A stretch of 53,079 nt of DNA from JAFALX01 sp036378495 (GTDB taxonomy: Bacteria > Chloroflexota > Dormibacteria > Aeolococcales > Aeolococcaceae): assembly GCA_036378495.1 (NCBI GenBank), contig DASUWI010000069.1, positions 1-53,079 on the forward strand, written 5' to 3'. The notes below the pieces were generated by a model. That model worked only from the letters and a program-made list of their open reading frames with translations, made no database searches and was not told the origin of the DNA. Of the stretch, positions 24,436 to 31,370 are shown one piece after another (within the stretch, counting starts at the first letter, position 1; every line of letters starts with the position of its first letter). The translations under genes and the position numbers were made by a program.

Positions 24436-24466
24436 GCGAGGAGCGGGGAATCTCCCCGCCCCTCGC
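24436..24466. terminator. Strong hairpin between convergent genes, probable bidirectional terminator
   Basis: Outer arms GCGAGG (24436-24441) and CCTCGC (24461-24466) and inner arms GCGGGGA (24443-24449) and TCCCCGC (24453-24459) form a nearly continuous 13-bp stem with a 3-nt loop and one mismatch. It sits in the 70-nt gap between a plus- and a minus-strand gene. There is no T tract, as is common in high-GC bacteria. Confidence 0.6.
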
Positions 24467-24478
24467 GTCACAACGGGC

Positions 24479-25828
24479 TCAGCAGGTGAGCGAACCGTTG
24501 TTGAAGTTGTCGAGGCTGGTGGCGAGGCCGATCGCGTTCTGACGATCTGTCTTGCTCAGCGTGTATGTACCTGTTGGACCGGTGTACGGCAGCCCGTTCA
24601 AAAACGCGGTGGCGTTGGAGATTGCGGTGAGGACGCACGGCACCGCCGCGGCTCCGTTGGCCTCGTTGAGCTCAGCCGCGAGCAGGCTTGCGGCGAGGCA
24701 ACCGACCGCACCCTGGCTCGTCTTCGCCCCGCAGTTGTTGGCGTTGAAGACTGCCTGGGCATCACTCCACGCCGCGACGCTGAAGCCACCGAGCGGCTGG
24801 GGAAGGAGAGCCGTGGTCTGCGCCTGGTGATTCTTCCAGTAGCCCGGGCCGAGCGCGGCGTTGCTGCTGCCCGTGGGCTGGAAGAAGCAGGGGGTGATCT
24901 GCTCCACGCGGTCTGACTGCGTCACGTACAGGCAATCGTCCGGCCCCACCGTTGCCATGTCGCCGCGCGATCCGCCGGATGCGACGACGCTGACGGTGTC
25001 CGCGTTGTTGGTGTCGATACGCCAAACAGTGCCGTCGTTGTTGTTGACGAAGACATTGTTGGAAACGTTGACGCCGCCCTGCGTGGTGTTGGGCTTGGCT
25101 ATACCCACCCCATCGGGGCCGCTGAAGTCGGGAACCGTCTGCAGCAGGGCGCCGCTGCGGTTGAATTCGAGAACGGCAGGCGAATCCGCTCCGAAGATGT
25201 CCGCCGCCCAGAACTGCTGGCCGTCGGACGAGATGGTCAGCCCGTCGAACTCATCGGTGACTGCGCTGGAAAACAGTGTGACGGTCGGTGCAGCGGATGT
25301 CGGGTTCTGCACGCGGTAGATGCCGCAGAAGGTGTCGACGTAGAGATCGGTGCTCAGGGGATCACCCGCGATCCCGAGCCCTCCACAGGGCAGGACGGCG
25401 GCCGTGGCCGTCACCGCGAGCGTGGCAGGGTCGAAGGTGAGGATCGACGGTCCGAGGTTGGTGCCGAAGTACGTCCCGTGTGAGAGCGCGAGTCCGAAGA
25501 GTCCGTCTGCGGCTGCGGTTGCAGTGCTCGCGTCGCCTCCGCTCGCCGGCAGCTTGTAGAGCACGCCGTTGGTGTAGTCCGTGACAAAGAAGCTGGTTCC
25601 ATCGTCGATCAGCCCGATCGGGCCGATCCCAAACGACGGGAGGTTGGTTATCCAGTCGCTGGCGCCGGTGAGCGGCGGTGAAAACGCCGTGAAGTCCGTG
25701 CTGGCGAGCGCGGGAACGGCCGCAGCGGCGAACACGCCGCCCACCGCCGCAGCGGCGGCCACGATCTGCGCGCCTCGGCGGCGCCACGGCCGTCCGGTTG
25801 GCGCTGTCAGCAGGTGATGTCGAATCAA
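24479..25828 (-). CDS. Secreted beta-propeller-like protein with GYWKNH tail
   Basis: About 449 aa. A long basic N-region followed by AQIVAAAAAVGGVFAAAAVPALAS is a signal peptide. Residues about 50-340 form repeated sheets with a SMP-30/NHL-like character: IDDGTSFFVTDYTNGVLYKLP, DLYVDTFCGIYRVQ, FWAADIFGADSPAVLEFNRS, NVFVNNNDGTVWRIDT, CLYVTQSDRVEQITPC. The C-terminal 115 residues open with LGPGYWKNHQA, the GYWKNH motif known from many secreted proteins of unknown function, and carry three cysteine-containing segments. TTG start at 25828 is chosen because AAGGAG is 5 nt upstream; no ATG exists before the signal peptide. Function unknown, probably extracellular binding. Confidence 0.75.
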   Translation of the reverse strand: MIRHHLLTAPTGRPWRRRGAQIVAAAAAVGGVFAAAAVPALASTDFTAFSPPLTGASDWITNLPSFGIGPIGLIDDGTSFFVTDYTNGVLYKLPASGGDASTATAAADGLFGLALSHGTYFGTNLGPSILTFDPATLAVTATAAVLPCGGLGIAGDPLSTDLYVDTFCGIYRVQNPTSAAPTVTLFSSAVTDEFDGLTISSDGQQFWAADIFGADSPAVLEFNRSGALLQTVPDFSGPDGVGIAKPNTTQGGVNVSNNVFVNNNDGTVWRIDTNNADTVSVVASGGSRGDMATVGPDDCLYVTQSDRVEQITPCFFQPTGSSNAALGPGYWKNHQAQTTALLPQPLGGFSVAAWSDAQAVFNANNCGAKTSQGAVGCLAASLLAAELNEANGAAAVPCVLTAISNATAFLNGLPYTGPTGTYTLSKTDRQNAIGLATSLDNFNNGSLTC

Positions 25829-26157
25829 TGGTTGCTCCTTGCGAATCGAGTACCCACCCCTTGCCGTGCGTTCGGACGCAGAACCCCTGACGCTCTGCTG
25901 TCGACGTTGATCAGGCAGCGTTCGCGGCGGCCCGCGCGCACGCGACGCACCCACCGGGCGAACGCGCGACACACTGCTGCCGAGAGTGATGGACGCGGAC
26001 GCGTGCATACACCGCCCCTCTCAAGGTCTCTGTTCGCGGCGCACTTTGACGCCGCGACCCGGCGCGCAACGTTACGGCACGCCGGTCAAGACTTCAATTA
26101 TTGCGATCACAATGCCGTGGGGCAGTTGACGCGAATGGCGCGGAGCACGCGCCCCCG
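25829..26157. other. 330-bp leader and promoter region
   Basis: No gene. On the minus strand it carries a TTGAAG box (26092-26097) and TAACGT (26069-26074) separated by 17 nt, which could start a transcript with a 230-nt untranslated leader for the secreted protein at 25828. It is listed separately. Confidence 0.4.
26069..26097 (-). promoter_or_regulatory. Candidate promoter for the secreted propeller protein
   Basis: Minus strand reads TTGAAG at 26097-26092, a 17-nt spacer and TAACGT at 26074-26069. It is just downstream of the HtpX stop and the only good match in this intergenic region. A long untranslated leader (about 230 nt) would follow. Confidence 0.4.
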
Positions 26158-27075
26158 CTAGGTCTCGCGGACGTCGAGGATCCGCTGCAGCGCGGCAATG
26201 CGCTCCTCGATCGGCGGGTGCGTGTCGTACAGCCGGTGGATCCAGCCCTTGTGGTGCTCCAGCGGGTTGTCGATGCACATCGCCGCCGTCACGTGAGTCA
26301 TCTTCGCGAACGGCTTGTCGTTGTTGGCCAGCTTCTGCAGCGCATGCAGGAGCCCTGCCGGGTTGCGCGTCAGCTCGACGCCGCTCGCGTCTGCGAGCGA
26401 CTCGCGCGATCGTGAGAGCGAGAACTGCATCAGTGGCCCGACGACGAGCGCGATGACAGACAGCACCACGGCGAGCGCAATCAGCACGATGATCCCGCCG
26501 CCGGAGTTGCGATCGTTGCCCACACGTGCGAAGAACAGCGAGCGCCAGGCGAAGCTGGCCAGCAGCCCGGCGAGCGCCACGACCGTTCCCACGATGAGGA
26601 TGAGGCGCACGTCGAAGTTCTTCACGTGACTCATCTCGTGGCCGATCACGCCCTCGAGCTCCTCGCGATTCATCAGCTGCAGAATCCCGGTGGTCGCGGT
26701 GATCGCTGCCGACTTCGGCGAGAGCCCGGTGGCGAACGCGTTGGGCGACGGGTCGTTGATCACGTAGACCTGCGGCATGGGCAGCCCGTCGCCCATCGCC
26801 AGCGTCTCCACGATGTCGTAGAGCTGCGGGTACTGCTCGCGCGGCGCCGGTTTGGCACCCGAGACAGCGAGGATCGTGGCGCGGCCGAGCGTCAGCGAGT
26901 ACAGCACAGCGAGTGCCGCGAGAATGCCGGCGATGACCGCGCCGGTGACGCCGTCCGCCGCCTGCCCGCGGCCGGCGAGCAGCCCGATGCCGTAACCGGC
27001 GCCGATCCAGAACAGGAAGAACACCGTGATCACGAGCACGCTCTTGCGCTTGTTGCGCGCGATCTCGTGATACAT
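26158..27075 (-). CDS. htpX: M48 membrane metalloprotease HtpX
   Basis: 305 aa. Two N-terminal membrane helices (VLVITVFFLFWIGAGYGIGLL and GAVIAGILAALAVLYSL), then the metalloprotease site GVIGHEMSHVKN with His146, Glu147 and His150, two further helices (LILIVGTVVALAGLL, GIIVLIALAVVLSVIALVV), and the third zinc ligand Glu225 in SRSRESLADASGVELTRNPAGL. All active-site residues are present. HtpX degrades misfolded membrane proteins in the cytoplasmic membrane. It starts with ATG at 27075; lemA is 2.8 kb downstream on the other strand, echoing the frequent pairing. Confidence 0.95.
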   Translation of the reverse strand: MYHEIARNKRKSVLVITVFFLFWIGAGYGIGLLAGRGQAADGVTGAVIAGILAALAVLYSLTLGRATILAVSGAKPAPREQYPQLYDIVETLAMGDGLPMPQVYVINDPSPNAFATGLSPKSAAITATTGILQLMNREELEGVIGHEMSHVKNFDVRLILIVGTVVALAGLLASFAWRSLFFARVGNDRNSGGGIIVLIALAVVLSVIALVVGPLMQFSLSRSRESLADASGVELTRNPAGLLHALQKLANNDKPFAKMTHVTAAMCIDNPLEHHKGWIHRLYDTHPPIEERIAALQRILDVRET

Positions 27076-27133
27076 GCCGATGACTATGCCACGCGCGGCG
27101 ACCCCCCAATCCAGCGTGGCCGGGCCGCGACTG

Positions 27134-28426
27134 CTACGCCGAGATCAGCGAGCGATGCTCCTCGACGAACGCGCGCAGCGAGGGGGCGATCGGCTCCGGC
27201 AGCGGCGTCCGGCCGGCGATGGCGTCGGCGGTCTTCAAGCCGTTGCCGGTGATGTAGGCGACCACCGTCTCATCCGGCTCCCAGCGCCGCGTCGCGGCCA
27301 GCTTGCGCAGCACCGCAACGGTCACGCCGCCGGCCGCCTCCGCGAACACGCCCTCCGACGCCGCCAGCAGCTCGATGCCCTCGACGATCTCCTCCTCCGT
27401 CACCGACGCGACGACACCGCCCGTGTCGCGGGCGATGCGCAGCACGTCGGCGCCGTCGCTGGGATTGCCGATGGCGATCGAGTGCGCAATGGTGTTGGGC
27501 CGCACCGGCGTCACCGCATCGGTGCCCTCGGCAAACGCCGTGGCCACCGGCCCGCAGCCCGCGGCCTGCGCACCGGTCAGCCGCGGAGGCGGCCCGGGCT
27601 GCACCAGCCCGAGGTCGATGAGCTCTGCCACGGCCTTGCGATGCTTGACGAACTGGCACCCCGAGGCGACCGGGATGACGATCTCGTCGGGCAGCCGCCA
27701 GCCGAGCTGTTCCGCGGTCTCGAACGTCACCGTCTTGCTTCCCTCGCTGTAGAAGGGCCGTAGATTGATGTTGCAGAAGGCCCAGTCGACGGTGTCGATC
27801 AGCTCGGTGCAGAGACGGTTGACGTCGTCGTAGCTGCCCTCGATGCGCACCAGTGCCGGGCGGTACACCGATGTCGCCACGATCTTGCCCGCCTCGATCC
27901 CGGCCGGGACGATGACCACCGCGCGCAGGCCGGCACGGGCGGCGTAGGCCGCGACGGCGTTGGCCAGGTTGCCGGTGCTGGCGCAGGCGACCGTGGCAAA
28001 CCCCTGCTCGCGCGCCCAGGTGAGCGCGACGCTCACCACGCGGTCCTTGAACGACCCTGTGGGATTGACCGTGTCGTTCTTCAGATAGAGGTTGCGGAGC
28101 CCGAGCTCCTCGCCGAGGTTGGGTGCATGGATCAGCGGCGTCCAGCCCTCACCCAGGGAGATGGGCTCGGCATCGTCGTTCTCGATCGGCAGGAGGTCGC
28201 GGTACCGCCAGATCGATGCCGGGCCGGCGGCGATGCTCTCGCGCGACACCCGGCGCGCCACCTCTGCGTAGTCGTAGCGGACCTCGAGCGGCCCGAAGCA
28301 CTCCTCGCACATGTTGCTCGCGTGCAGCGGCGCCTGATGGCCGCACGCGCGGCAGACGAGCCCGAGAATCCGCGGCCGCATGGCGGCCTCCGGGCTCGAC
28401 CGGTCGAGCAGGCTTACCGTTGACAC
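27134..28426 (-). CDS. thrC: Threonine synthase
   Basis: 430 aa. An N-terminal zinc ribbon (CRAC at 25-28, CEEC at 40-43) precedes the PLP enzyme domain with ISLGEGWTPLIHAPN, NPTGSFKDR with Lys127 bound to PLP, ACASTGNLANAVAAYAARAG, VASGCQFVKHRKAV and ITGNGLKT. It converts O-phosphohomoserine to threonine, the last step of threonine synthesis. The start is GTG at 28426. Upstream is a terminator hairpin whose right arm contains the AGGAGG ribosome-binding site; an earlier leader arm can pair with the left arm of the terminator instead. Expression should depend on this leader. No other threonine-pathway gene (hom, thrB, asd) is nearby; the helicase gene upstream is on the same strand. Confidence 0.95.
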   Translation of the reverse strand: MSTVSLLDRSSPEAAMRPRILGLVCRACGHQAPLHASNMCEECFGPLEVRYDYAEVARRVSRESIAAGPASIWRYRDLLPIENDDAEPISLGEGWTPLIHAPNLGEELGLRNLYLKNDTVNPTGSFKDRVVSVALTWAREQGFATVACASTGNLANAVAAYAARAGLRAVVIVPAGIEAGKIVATSVYRPALVRIEGSYDDVNRLCTELIDTVDWAFCNINLRPFYSEGSKTVTFETAEQLGWRLPDEIVIPVASGCQFVKHRKAVAELIDLGLVQPGPPPRLTGAQAAGCGPVATAFAEGTDAVTPVRPNTIAHSIAIGNPSDGADVLRIARDTGGVVASVTEEEIVEGIELLAASEGVFAEAAGGVTVAVLRKLAATRRWEPDETVVAYITGNGLKTADAIAGRTPLPEPIAPSLRAFVEEHRSLISA

Positions 28427-28427
28427 G

Positions 28428-28458
28428 AAAAAACCTCCTGGGGCTCGGCACCAGGAGG
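28428..28458 (-). terminator. Intrinsic terminator / attenuator that also hides the thrC ribosome-binding site
   Basis: CCTCCTGG (28458-28451) pairs with CCAGGAGG (28441-28434) around an 8-9-nt loop and is followed by TTTTTT (28433-28428), a textbook intrinsic terminator. The right arm contains AGGAGG at 28439-28434, 7 nt before the GTG of thrC, so the same stem can block ribosomes that escape termination. Since the coding region begins 1 nt after the T tract, this is attenuation and not the end of an upstream gene. Confidence 0.85.
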
Positions 28459-28501
28459 CTTCACGACGTAGGCGCGAGGGTGCTTACGCCGGGAAACCTC
28501 C
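28454..28501 (-). promoter_or_regulatory. Antiterminator structure in the thrC leader
   Basis: GGAGGTTTC (28501-28493) can pair with GAAGCCTCC (28462-28454) over nine bases including one G-U; just inside, GGCGTA (28490-28485) pairs with TACGTC (28470-28465). The resulting long stem uses the left arm of the terminator and so excludes it. Which signal decides between the forms is not visible; it could be translation of the small frame at 28516-28484, whose codons cover the 5' arm. Confidence 0.7.
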
Positions 28502-28516
28502 GCGACGCATCATCAT
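28484..28516 (-). CDS. Candidate 10-codon leader peptide of thrC
   Basis: A reading frame MMMRRGGFPA followed by TAA covers the 5' arm of the antiterminator. A ribosome finishing this peptide would sit on GGAGGTTTC and favour termination; one stalled early would favour readthrough. It has three Met codons at its start and no Thr or Ile codon, so classic threonine attenuation is not obvious. No good ribosome-binding site precedes it. Coding is likely but not proven. Confidence 0.4.
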   Translation of the reverse strand: MMMRRGGFPA

Positions 28517-28530
28517 GATCGAGGCTGCGA

Positions 28531-28544
28531 CGACACGTGTGTCG
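28531..28544. promoter_or_regulatory. 14-bp dyad near the thrC transcription start
   Basis: CGACAC and GTGTCG are perfect complements around two bases (28531-28544). It lies directly downstream of the predicted start point and could be an operator or the first hairpin of the leader RNA. Confidence 0.4.
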
Positions 28545-28556
28545 AACACCGGGCTG

Positions 28557-28565
28557 ATGCTAGCA
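28557..28565 (-). promoter_or_regulatory. Extended -10 promoter of thrC
   Basis: The minus strand carries TGCTAGCAT at 28565-28557, an extended -10 (TGN plus TAGCAT). The -35 is poorly matched. A start near 28548 would give a 122-nt leader holding all the structures above. Confidence 0.45.
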
Positions 28566-28583
28566 CGGGGTTCGCCGATCCCG

Positions 28584-31013
28584 TCACACGCGGCGGATGA
28601 GGTCGCGCTCGATCCGCTCTCGGGTGGCTGCCACAGTGGGGCGGAGCGGGTGGTCGTGGAGCGCCTGCTCCATCTGACGCAGGAGTGAGTAGAGCGACTT
28701 CACCGCCTTGACCACGTCGCCGAGGTCGGCGCCGGGGGGGAGCTCCAGCGAGCCGAGGTCGTCTCCCAGCGTCCAGCGGTAAAGCGGGCCGACGAAATCG
28801 AACGAGAGCGGCTGCAGCGTCTGCGTCCCGTGCTCTGCCTCCAGCTCCGCGAGGCGGTGCCAGGCCGTCCGCAGCCTGCGGTGAGCGCGCTCCACGCGGG
28901 GCGTGGGGAAGTGCCGCCGAGACGGCGGCGGCCGGTCCCGCCCGCGGTCCTCGGCCACCAGCATCACCAGGATCGCGGCGAGCTCCTCGGGCGCGAGCTC
29001 CTCCAGCGTCCCGTCGCAGACGGCCTGCGAGACGAGGAGCGCGCTCTCCCCGTACAGGGACTCGGCGAGCCGTCCCAGCTCGGTGGCCCGGTCCCCGTCG
29101 AGGTACCCGCCGGCGCGGAGCACGGCACGCAGCGCCCGGAAGTCTCGGACGAACCGCTTGCTCGCCTCCTCCAGCTCGGCCTCGCCGCCCTGGAGGGTTG
29201 CCTCGATGTCCTCGGTCTCGCGCCGGTGGGCGCGATGGTCCGCGAGGTACGGACAGCGCGGGCACGGCGAGCGGTTCACCCGCTCCTGAAGCGCGTTGGC
29301 GCGGCGGCGCAGCACCTCGTAACGCTGCCCGGGATCCGGCGGCCGCCTGCCCCGGCCGCCACGCCCGCTGCGCCAGTGCTCGCGCCGCTGGCGGCGCAGC
29401 GCGCTCTGCACGGTCGACAGCTCCGACGACGCGTGCAGGAATTGCGTCAGCGTGCGCTCGGTGCACGGCACCCTCGGATGACGGAACACGCGCCGTTCGA
29501 GGTCCGCATGCTGTTGCTGCAGGTTCTCGCGCCGCACACCCCAGTGCTCGAGCTGGCGCATCGTCTGGTACTGCCCGAGCGACTTCTGCAGCAGCGCCTC
29601 GGCGTCGCCGGCGCTGCGCGTGCGCAGCAGGCTGAGCACCATCGCGTACGTCGGTGCGAACTTGGACTCGACGGCGAACTCGCCGGATAGCGCCGCGTCG
29701 TAGATGTCGCGCACGTCGACGTCGGACTCCTTGAGGATCACACCGTGGCCCAGCGTGTCGATGCCGCGCCTGCCGGCGCGCCCGAGCAGCTGCGTCAGCT
29801 CCCCGCTGGTGAGCGGTGCGAAGCTCGTGCCGTCGAACTTGGTGAACGTGGACACGACGCACGCGCGCGCCGGCATGTTGAGTCCGAGTGACAGCGTCTC
29901 GGTGGCGAACACCACCTTGATCAGCCCCTGCTGAAAGAGGCGCTCGACAGTCTCCTTGGCGTACGGCAGCATGCCGGCGTGATGCATCGCGATGCCGCGG
30001 CGCACCAGCTTCGCCATCAGTGCCTCGCCGACGACGCGGCGCTCATCGGCGTCGGTGAGCGCGTCCAGCCGCTCCTCCAGCGCTGCGTCGAGCGTGCGTT
30101 TCTCGCGGGCGTCGGTGAGGTCGAGGCTGTGCAGCTCGCACCGCGCCAGCGCCTCGCGGCAGCCGCGCCGCGAGAAGATGAAGTAGATCGCCGGGAGCAT
30201 GCGCCGCCGCGTGAGCTCGTCGATGACGTGCAGCAGATCGTTGTCCGGCGCGCGCCGCGCGTAGCGCCAGCGCGGGTCCTGCAGCGTCTGCTCCTGGGCC
30301 AGCTCCAGCGTGCGCCGTGCGGCGCTTCCGTGCCGGTCGAAGAGCGGGTGCAGCGTGTTGTCGATGGCGAGCCACATCTCCAGCGCAACCGGGCGCTCGG
30401 TGCGCATCACGGTCTCCACGTGACCGCGCAAGCCGGTCATCCACGCGGCGATCTCGTCGACGTTGCTGATCGTCGCGCTGAGCCCGGTGAGGCGGATGTG
30501 TCGCGGCGCCTCGATGATCACCTCCTCCCACACCGTTCCGCGAGGGTAATCGTCGATGTAGTGGATCTCGTCGAGCACCACGTCGCCCACCCGGTCGAGC
30601 CGCGCCGGGTCGTCGTACACCAGGTTGCGCAGAATCTCGGTGGTCATCACCAGCACTGGCGCACCGTCATTGATGGTGTGCTCACCGGTGACGAGCCCGA
30701 TGTTGTCCGCGCCGTAGCGCTCGCCGAGGTCGCGGAACTTCTGATTGCTCAGCGCCTTGAGCGGCGTCGTGTAGACCACATCGGCCGCCGTTCCGGGGCG
30801 ACGGCGCATCGCATCCGTGGCCTGGAGCCGCCGCCAGATCGCGTACTCGGCAACAACGGTCTTGCCACTCGACGTGGGCGCGCTCACCAGCACGCCGCGC
30901 GAGCGTTCCAGCTTGGCGATGGCCTCACGCTGGAACTCGTCGAGCGTGAAGGGCAGCGTGGACTGATATGCGGCGATGAGGTCGTCGATGCCCGCGGGCG
31001 AGGAGGTGTTCAC
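28584..31013 (-). CDS. helY: Ski2/Mtr4-like DEAD/DEAH helicase of the HelY type
   Basis: 809 aa. N-terminal RecA domain: APTSSGKT Walker A (Lys51), TPLKALSNQKFRDL, DEIH at 148-151 and GLSATISN. Second RecA domain: PAIYFIFSRRGCREAL, GIAMHHAGMLPY, VVFATETLSLGLNMPA and LLGRAGRRG. Then a winged-helix and a long arch-like C-terminal part with CPRCPYL, which resembles the cysteine pair found in actinobacterial HelY proteins. All helicase motifs are intact. HelY proteins unwind structured RNA or DNA and act in RNA processing or decay. It follows the DUF503 gene by 10 nt. Confidence 0.92.
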   Translation of the reverse strand: MNTSSPAGIDDLIAAYQSTLPFTLDEFQREAIAKLERSRGVLVSAPTSSGKTVVAEYAIWRRLQATDAMRRRPGTAADVVYTTPLKALSNQKFRDLGERYGADNIGLVTGEHTINDGAPVLVMTTEILRNLVYDDPARLDRVGDVVLDEIHYIDDYPRGTVWEEVIIEAPRHIRLTGLSATISNVDEIAAWMTGLRGHVETVMRTERPVALEMWLAIDNTLHPLFDRHGSAARRTLELAQEQTLQDPRWRYARRAPDNDLLHVIDELTRRRMLPAIYFIFSRRGCREALARCELHSLDLTDAREKRTLDAALEERLDALTDADERRVVGEALMAKLVRRGIAMHHAGMLPYAKETVERLFQQGLIKVVFATETLSLGLNMPARACVVSTFTKFDGTSFAPLTSGELTQLLGRAGRRGIDTLGHGVILKESDVDVRDIYDAALSGEFAVESKFAPTYAMVLSLLRTRSAGDAEALLQKSLGQYQTMRQLEHWGVRRENLQQQHADLERRVFRHPRVPCTERTLTQFLHASSELSTVQSALRRQRREHWRSGRGGRGRRPPDPGQRYEVLRRRANALQERVNRSPCPRCPYLADHRAHRRETEDIEATLQGGEAELEEASKRFVRDFRALRAVLRAGGYLDGDRATELGRLAESLYGESALLVSQAVCDGTLEELAPEELAAILVMLVAEDRGRDRPPPSRRHFPTPRVERAHRRLRTAWHRLAELEAEHGTQTLQPLSFDFVGPLYRWTLGDDLGSLELPPGADLGDVVKAVKSLYSLLRQMEQALHDHPLRPTVAATRERIERDLIRRV

Positions 31014-31023
31014 GCGTCGAGTT

Positions 31024-31311
31024 TCATACGTGCACGAGCTCGAAGCGCGACCCGGTGACCAGCGCGTCGGCGTTGGCGTCGACGAACCGCAGGATCTTCT
31101 GACACATCTCGTCCGCGTGCCGCGCGTCGGCGCTCACGCAGACGATGCCGATCACCGCCGACTGCCAGAGGTCCTGGTCGCCCACCTCGGCGACCGCGGC
31201 GTTGAACGACTGGCGCAGGCGCGACGTCAACGACCGCACCACCTGGCGCTTCTCTTTCAGGGACCCGCTGTCAGGGACGTGGAGTGTGACCGTCAGGGTG
31301 CCGAGCACCAT
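31024..31311 (-). CDS. DUF503 / YlxP family protein
   Basis: 95 aa, complete for the family. It begins VLGTLTVTLHVPDSGSLKEKR, with QVVRSLTSRLRQSFNAAVAEVG and ends RFVDANADAL. DUF503 proteins are small ferredoxin-like folds, in several bacteria encoded beside ribosome-associated genes (ylxP near infB/rbfA). Here it is the first gene of the operon before helY. Possible RNA-related job by context only. Confidence 0.88.
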   Translation of the reverse strand: MVLGTLTVTLHVPDSGSLKEKRQVVRSLTSRLRQSFNAAVAEVGDQDLWQSAVIGIVCVSADARHADEMCQKILRFVDANADALVTGSRFELVHV

Positions 31312-31370
31312 CGCGTCTCACGCTAGCAGATGGTCAGTTCCAGCCCCGAAACGCGGAAAAGGGCACGGGG

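Noticed and set aside
28513..29862. 449-aa open frame on the minus strand within the helicase gene
   Set aside because: It is Arg/Ala/Pro-rich shadow coding of helY in another frame, with no domain.
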